Below are positions 6,906 to 10,514 of a stretch of DNA of 10,514 nucleotides, one piece after another (the first letter of the stretch is position 1; every line of letters begins with the position of its first letter). The stretch comes from CAZWUZ01 sp964637655 [NCBI: uncultured bacterium] (lineage in GTDB: Bacteria; DAOPZR01). Location: positions 1 through 10,514 of the forward strand of contig CAZWUZ010000123.1 in the NCBI GenBank assembly GCA_964637655.1. The letters are read 5' to 3'. The position numbers were made by a program, and so were the translations under genes. Below the pieces are notes generated by a model. That model was not told the DNA's origin. It worked only from the letters and a program-made list of their open reading frames with translations, and did no database searches.

Positions 6906-6922
6906 CGGCGGCCGTACCGCCG
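6906..6922 (-). other. Short hairpin between gpmI and secG
   Basis: CGGCGG (6906-6911) and CCGCCG (6917-6922) form a 6-bp all-GC stem with a 5-base loop between the gpmI stop and the secG ribosome binding site. No T-run follows on the minus strand, so a classical intrinsic terminator is unlikely. It could protect or punctuate the message, or be chance in GC-rich DNA. Confidence 0.35.
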
Positions 6923-6933
6923 TCTCTCGTTCG

Positions 6934-8487
6934 TTATTCCGCCAGCAGCGACTGCGCCGTCATCTCCGCCGGGACCTTCAGGCCCAGCAGCTGCAGCACC
7001 GTCGGCGCGATATCCGCCAGTTTGCCGCGCGGGACCAGTTTCTTCCCCGGCGCGTCCGTTGCCACCCAGATGCAGTCGACGGGGAAAAGCGTGTGGCTGG
7101 TCTTGGTCATCCCCGTTTCGTAATCCACCATCTGCTCGGCGTTGCCGTGGTCCGCGGTGATCAGCACGTGCCCGTCAAGTTCCAGCATCCGCGCGACCAC
7201 CTTCCCCACGCACTCGTCCACCACTGCGACCGCTTTTTCCGCCGCGGCGAAATTGCCGGTATGCCCGACCATGTCGCCATTGGCAAAATTCACCGCGATA
7301 AACGCGTACGGGTTACTTTCCAGCCGCTTGAGCAGTTCTTCCGTGACGCGATACGCTTCCATCTCCGGATGACTGGCAAAAGTCGCCGGGTCGAACCGCC
7401 CCTCGATCTGCACGTCGTCCTCGCCGTTATACGGGGTGGTTGCCTTGCCGTTGCAGAAGCTCGTCACGTGGCGGAATTTCTGGGTTTCCGCGATACGCAG
7501 CTGACGCAGCCCGGCTTTGCTGATAACCTCGCCGAGCAGGTTGTCCATCGCCCCGCCTTCGCCCATCGGCCCCATGAGGTACTCGGTGAATTCGTCGTAA
7601 TAGCGGGTGAAGCCGAGGTAGGTAACCTGCGGCTTTGCCTGCAGTTTCCCGGGGTAGGCCGCGTCGACAAACGCCTTCGTCAGCTGGATGGCGCGGTCCT
7701 GCCGGTAGTTGGTGTGAAAGACGCAATCCCCGTCCTTGATGCCGGCATAGTCACCGACGATATGCGCCGGGATATACTCGTCGAACATTTCCACGCCGTC
7801 GGGGGTTTTGTCCTGCGCGTAGGACGCCTCCACCGCCTGTTTCGCCGACGCGGTCTTCCGCCCCTGCGCGCAGACAATGGCATGGTATGCCTCGTCGGTG
7901 AGTTGCCAGTTGGCCGAACGGTCCATCGCGTAGTAGCGCCCCATCACCGTGCCGATGCTGCAGTGGCCGAGTTCCTGCATCACCTTTTCCAGCTTGAGCA
8001 GGTACTCGAGGCAGCTGCGCGGGGGCGTGTCGCGCCCGTCGAGGAACGGGTGGAACACGATACGCCCCTGCGGGTGTTCTTTCCGCGCCTGCCGCGCGAG
8101 CGCAAACAGCTGTTCGCAATGCGCGTGCACTCCCTCGTCCTGCAGCAGTCCGAAGAAATGCAAAGCGCCGTTGTTCTTTTTCCACTGCGCCATCAGCTGC
8201 TGCCACTTCGCCTCGCGGAAGAGCGAGCCGTCGCGGAACGCGTCGTCGATGCGCTTGAGTTCCTGGATGACGATGCGTCCCGCCCCCATATTGAGATGCC
8301 CGACCTCGCTGGAGCCCTGGTAGCCGTCAGGGAGACCGACCGGCTCACCCGCCGCGTCAAGCAGCGTGCGCGGATAGCGGTAGCAGTAGCGGTCGAGGTT
8401 CGGGGTGGCCGCGGCAAACGCCGCGTTCCCCTGCGGGCTGGGATTGTACCCCCACCCGTCACGGATGATCAGGCAGACAGGACGCAT
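6934..8487 (-). CDS. gpmI: 2,3-bisphosphoglycerate-independent phosphoglycerate mutase
   Basis: The enzyme interconverts 3- and 2-phosphoglycerate in glycolysis through a phosphoserine, using two metal ions (usually Mn2+). The 517-residue length is normal for the family. Alkaline-phosphatase-type motifs occur in order: IIRDGWG (D10), GSSEVGHLNMGAGR with the catalytic serine S60, DEGVHAH (H121, H123), FLDGRDTPP (148-156), MGRYYAMDR (182-190), NYRQDRA (260-266), FANGDMVGHTG (D405, H409), ITADHGNAEQM (D446, H447) and TSHT (H465). All expected metal ligands are there. The residue before the catalytic serine is Ser where Asn is usual (GNSEVGH). AGGGGA overlaps the tpiA stop and serves as its ribosome binding site, so it is coupled to tpiA with a gap of 10 bases. 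It forms a lower-glycolysis set with pgk and tpiA. Confidence 0.97.
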   Translation of the reverse strand: MRPVCLIIRDGWGYNPSPQGNAAFAAATPNLDRYCYRYPRTLLDAAGEPVGLPDGYQGSSEVGHLNMGAGRIVIQELKRIDDAFRDGSLFREAKWQQLMAQWKKNNGALHFFGLLQDEGVHAHCEQLFALARQARKEHPQGRIVFHPFLDGRDTPPRSCLEYLLKLEKVMQELGHCSIGTVMGRYYAMDRSANWQLTDEAYHAIVCAQGRKTASAKQAVEASYAQDKTPDGVEMFDEYIPAHIVGDYAGIKDGDCVFHTNYRQDRAIQLTKAFVDAAYPGKLQAKPQVTYLGFTRYYDEFTEYLMGPMGEGGAMDNLLGEVISKAGLRQLRIAETQKFRHVTSFCNGKATTPYNGEDDVQIEGRFDPATFASHPEMEAYRVTEELLKRLESNPYAFIAVNFANGDMVGHTGNFAAAEKAVAVVDECVGKVVARMLELDGHVLITADHGNAEQMVDYETGMTKTSHTLFPVDCIWVATDAPGKKLVPRGKLADIAPTVLQLLGLKVPAEMTAQSLLAE

Positions 8488-8497
8488 GTGGTTTCCC

Positions 8498-9262
8498 CTA
8501 CTTCCGCGTGAACTTGACGATGCGCGCGAAGGACTCCGCCTCGAGCGCCGCGCCGCCGACCAGCGCCCCGTCGATATCGGGCTGCGCCATCAGTTCGTCG
8601 ACATTGTCCGGCTTGACACTGCCGCCGTACTGGATACGCATCTCCTCGGCAACCGCGCCGAACAGTTTGCGCAGCTCGCCGCGGATGAACGCGTGCACTT
8701 CCTGCGCCTGCGCCGGGGATGCCGTCTTCCCCGTGCCGATGGCCCAGACCGGCTCGTAGGCGATGGTGATGCTCTTCGCGTCGTCCGCAGTGAGGCCCGC
8801 GAGTCCGCCATGCAGCTGCGCCTCGATGACGCTGAAGGTGGTGCCGTTCTCGCGCTGCGCCAGCAGTTCGCCCACCGCAACGATGGGGAGCAGCCCCGCC
8901 TTGAGCGCGGCTTTCGTCTTTTTGTTGACCGTCTCGTCGGTCTCGCCGAAGAACTGCCGCCGCTCACTGTGGCCGATGACCACACACGCGCAGCCCGCGT
9001 CCTTCAGCTGGTTCGGGGCCACCTCGCCGGTGAACGCCCCCTTCTCCTCCCAGAACACGTCCTGGGCGCCGACCATGATATTGCTCTCCTTGAGCGAATC
9101 AGCCAGCGGCTTGAGCAACGTGAAGGTCGCGCAGATGGCGATGTCCGCATCCTTCACCGTCATCACCGCGGGTTTCAGCTTCGCCGCCGTCTGCAGCGCC
9201 TCGCTGATCGTCTTGAACATCTTCCAGTTGCCGGCCAGGAACGGCCTGCGTTCTTTGCCCAT
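8498..9262 (-). CDS. tpiA: Triosephosphate isomerase
   Basis: This 254-residue TIM-barrel enzyme interconverts dihydroxyacetone phosphate and glyceraldehyde 3-phosphate in the cytoplasm. Catalytic residues are visible: N12 and K14 in GNWKM, H98 in VIGHSERR, and E170 in AYEPVWAIGTGKT. The phosphate-binding IQYGGSVKPDN and ALVGGAALEAESF are also present. The start is chosen at 9262 because GGAGG (9269-9273) then has a spacing of six bases. The ATG at 9268 directly abuts that site, and a GTG at 9304 would fall in the upstream hairpin. One oddity is that the near-invariant cysteine in the usual CVGE motif (Cys126 in reference numbering) is alanine here (AVGE, A129). The gene lies 66 bases after pgk, with a strong hairpin between, and 10 bases before gpmI. 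Confidence 0.97.
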   Translation of the reverse strand: MGKERRPFLAGNWKMFKTISEALQTAAKLKPAVMTVKDADIAICATFTLLKPLADSLKESNIMVGAQDVFWEEKGAFTGEVAPNQLKDAGCACVVIGHSERRQFFGETDETVNKKTKAALKAGLLPIVAVGELLAQRENGTTFSVIEAQLHGGLAGLTADDAKSITIAYEPVWAIGTGKTASPAQAQEVHAFIRGELRKLFGAVAEEMRIQYGGSVKPDNVDELMAQPDIDGALVGGAALEAESFARIVKFTRK

Positions 9263-9268
9263 CGTCAT

Positions 9269-9273
9269 CCTCC
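9269..9273 (-). promoter_or_regulatory. Ribosome binding site of tpiA
   Basis: GGAGG on the minus strand, with six bases to the ATG at 9262 and none to the ATG at 9268. It decides in favour of the downstream start, MGKERRPFLAGNWKM. Confidence 0.7.
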
Positions 9274-9289
9274 GTGTGTGCAGCAGAAA

Positions 9290-9316
9290 CCGCGGCGGGC
9301 TCAAGGCCCGCCGCGG
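9290..9316 (-). promoter_or_regulatory. Perfect 11-bp hairpin between pgk and tpiA
   Basis: CCGCGGCGGGC (9290-9300) and GCCCGCCGCGG (9306-9316) pair perfectly around a 5-base loop. On the minus strand the stem starts 12 bases after the pgk stop and is followed by TTTCTGCTG, only a weak T-run. It could be a partial terminator that lowers tpiA-gpmI-secG relative to pgk, or a stabiliser or processing site of the pgk message. It ends about 16 bases before the tpiA ribosome binding site, so it does not sequester that site directly. Confidence 0.6.
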
Positions 9317-9328
9317 GATAGTGTGCTG

Positions 9329-10514
9329 CTACGCCTTATCGAGCGCCGCGGCGCCCGGCAGCGTCTTCCCCTCGAGAAACTCGATGGAGGCGCCGCCGCC
9401 CGTCGAGACGTGCGACATCTGCTTTTCCAGCTTCAGTTTGCCTACCGCCGACGCCGAATCGCCGCCGCCGATGATGGTGATGGTCCCCTTCGCCGTCGCC
9501 GCGGCCAGCGCCTCGGCCACCGCTTTCGTCCCCGCGGCGAAATCAGCCGCCTCGAAGACGCCCATCGGGCCGTTCCAGACGACCGTGCCGGCCGCCGCGA
9601 TCACGGCGCTGAACGCCGCCACCGACTTCGGCCCGATATCCATCCCCATCAGCCCGTCGGGGATGTCCGCCCCGTCGGTCGGCTGCGGGATGCCGCCGGT
9701 CATGGCGGCAAAATCGAACGTATCGACGCAGACATGGTCGACGGGGAGCAGGATCTTGTCGCCCGCCTCCGCCAGCAGCTTCTTCATCGCGTCGACCTGG
9801 TCCGCCTCGACCCGGCTTTTGCCGACCTTGACGCCCTTCGCCGCGAGCAGCGTATAGGCCATCGCCCCGCCGATGAGAATGCGGTCGACCTTGCCCAGCA
9901 GGTTGGAAATCAGCAGGATCTTGTCCGACACCTTGGCGCCGCCGAGGATGGCGACGTACGGCCGCTTCGGGTTCGTCACCGCCTGCCCGAGAAACTTCAG
10001 TTCCGCCTCCATCAGCAGCCCCGCCACCGCCGGCTTGACCGTTTCGCCGAGCAGCGCCGTCGAGGCGTGGGCGCGGTGCGCCGTGCCGAACGCATCGTTG
10101 ACGTAGCAGTCGCAGAGTTTCGCCAGCTGCGCGACAAACGCCTTCTGCTTCTCCTTCAACTCCGCCTTGGCCGCCTTCTTGACGTCCTCGGGCGCATCCT
10201 TGGGGAGTTTCGGCTTGCCTTCCTCCTCGGGATAGTAGCGTAGGTTCTCCAGCAGCAGCACCTCGCCATCCTTGAGGGCAGCGACCGCCGTTTCCACCTC
10301 GGGGCCGACGCTGTCAGCGACGAACTTCACCTCGCAGCCGAGCACCTCCGACGCCTTCTTTGCCACCGGGGCGAGCGAGAATTCCGGCTTGCGCTGCCCG
10401 TCCGGACGCCCGAGGTGCGAGCCGAGGATGATGCGTGCCCCCTTTTCCCGCAGCAGGGTGATGGTCGGGATGGTGGCGCGGATGCGCTTGTCGCTGGTCA
10501 CCACCCCGTCCTTG
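9329..10514 (-). CDS. pgk: Phosphoglycerate kinase (N-terminus beyond the window)
   Basis: The enzyme transfers phosphate from 1,3-bisphosphoglycerate to ADP, giving ATP and 3-phosphoglycerate in glycolysis. 394 residues are visible. The first ones, [18 protein letters not shown], match the region normally about 30 residues into the protein, so only the extreme N-terminus (with the NVP segment) is missing. Motifs present are [72 protein letters not shown] and [21 protein letters not shown]. After LRYYPEEEG there is a Lys-rich stretch longer than in compact bacterial enzymes and similar in place to that of eukaryotic-type PGKs. It is the first visible gene of the minus-strand cluster. In many bacteria gap lies directly upstream, which would be outside this window. 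Confidence 0.97.
   Translation of the reverse strand, partial: KDGVVTSDKRIRATIPTITLLREKGARIILGSHLGRPDGQRKPEFSLAPVAKKASEVLGCEVKFVADSVGPEVETAVAALKDGEVLLLENLRYYPEEEGKPKLPKDAPEDVKKAAKAELKEKQKAFVAQLAKLCDCYVNDAFGTAHRAHASTALLGETVKPAVAGLLMEAELKFLGQAVTNPKRPYVAILGGAKVSDKILLISNLLGKVDRILIGGAMAYTLLAAKGVKVGKSRVEADQVDAMKKLLAEAGDKILLPVDHVCVDTFDFAAMTGGIPQPTDGADIPDGLMGMDIGPKSVAAFSAVIAAAGTVVWNGPMGVFEAADFAAGTKAVAEALAAATAKGTITIIGGGDSASAVGKLKLEKQMSHVSTGGGASIEFLEGKTLPGAAALDKA

Noticed and set aside
6880-8511. A 543-codon open frame on the plus strand, antisense to gpmI
   Set aside because: It coincides almost exactly with gpmI, is Arg/His-rich and shows no recognisable motif; a mirror of codon bias.
8405-10243. 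A 612-codon open frame on the plus strand, antisense to tpiA and pgk
   Set aside because: It spans two genuine genes and their intergenic hairpin with no recognisable domain.

Overview
The window comes from a GC-rich bacterium. The SecG with a long Ala/Pro-rich cytoplasmic tail suggests a Gram-negative cell. A secreted caspase-like protein with PPC repeats, beside a pgk-tpiA-gpmI-secG cluster, would suit the PVC group (Kiritimatiellota, Lentisphaerota, Verrucomicrobiota or Planctomycetota). No rRNA or other marker is present, so this placement is a low-confidence inference.

Left part (about 1-3512, plus strand). The first gene encodes a 928-residue exported protein: signal peptide, five PPC-type beta domains, a proline-rich linker, a C14 caspase-like domain with an intact His/Cys dyad (H722, C773), and an EF-hand-like loop after it. 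Its stop codon overlaps the ribosome binding site of a second gene, which encodes an unrecognised single-pass membrane protein of about 217 residues with lower GC and different codon use. The two look co-transcribed and both would act outside the cytoplasm.

Right part (3545-10514, minus strand). Seven genes run in one direction, convergent with the first pair. In transcription order they are pgk (cut by the window edge), tpiA, gpmI, secG, a PHP-domain gene, a 67-residue small gene and hisC. The gaps are 66, 10, 52, 1, 5 and 5 bases (secG to PHP is 1; the small gene begins 10 bases after the PHP stop, with its ribosome binding site overlapping that stop), so this is almost certainly one operon or a set of coupled ones. 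Pgk, TpiA and GpmI are enzymes of the trunk of glycolysis and gluconeogenesis, SecG is part of the SecYEG translocon, and HisC makes histidinol phosphate. A perfect 11-bp hairpin lies between pgk and tpiA.

The least ordinary gene is the PHP one (560 residues). Its N-terminus looks like the PHP domain of the replicative DNA polymerase III alpha subunit (DnaE) with all nine expected metal ligands. There is no polymerase palm motif, the central part weakly resembles the segment after the DnaE palm, and the C-terminus looks like TPR repeats. It appears to be a DnaE-derived protein that lost polymerase activity but kept a potentially active PHP phosphoesterase site. No RNA genes, insertion sequences, CRISPR arrays or long non-coding stretches were seen; no gap exceeds 70 bases.
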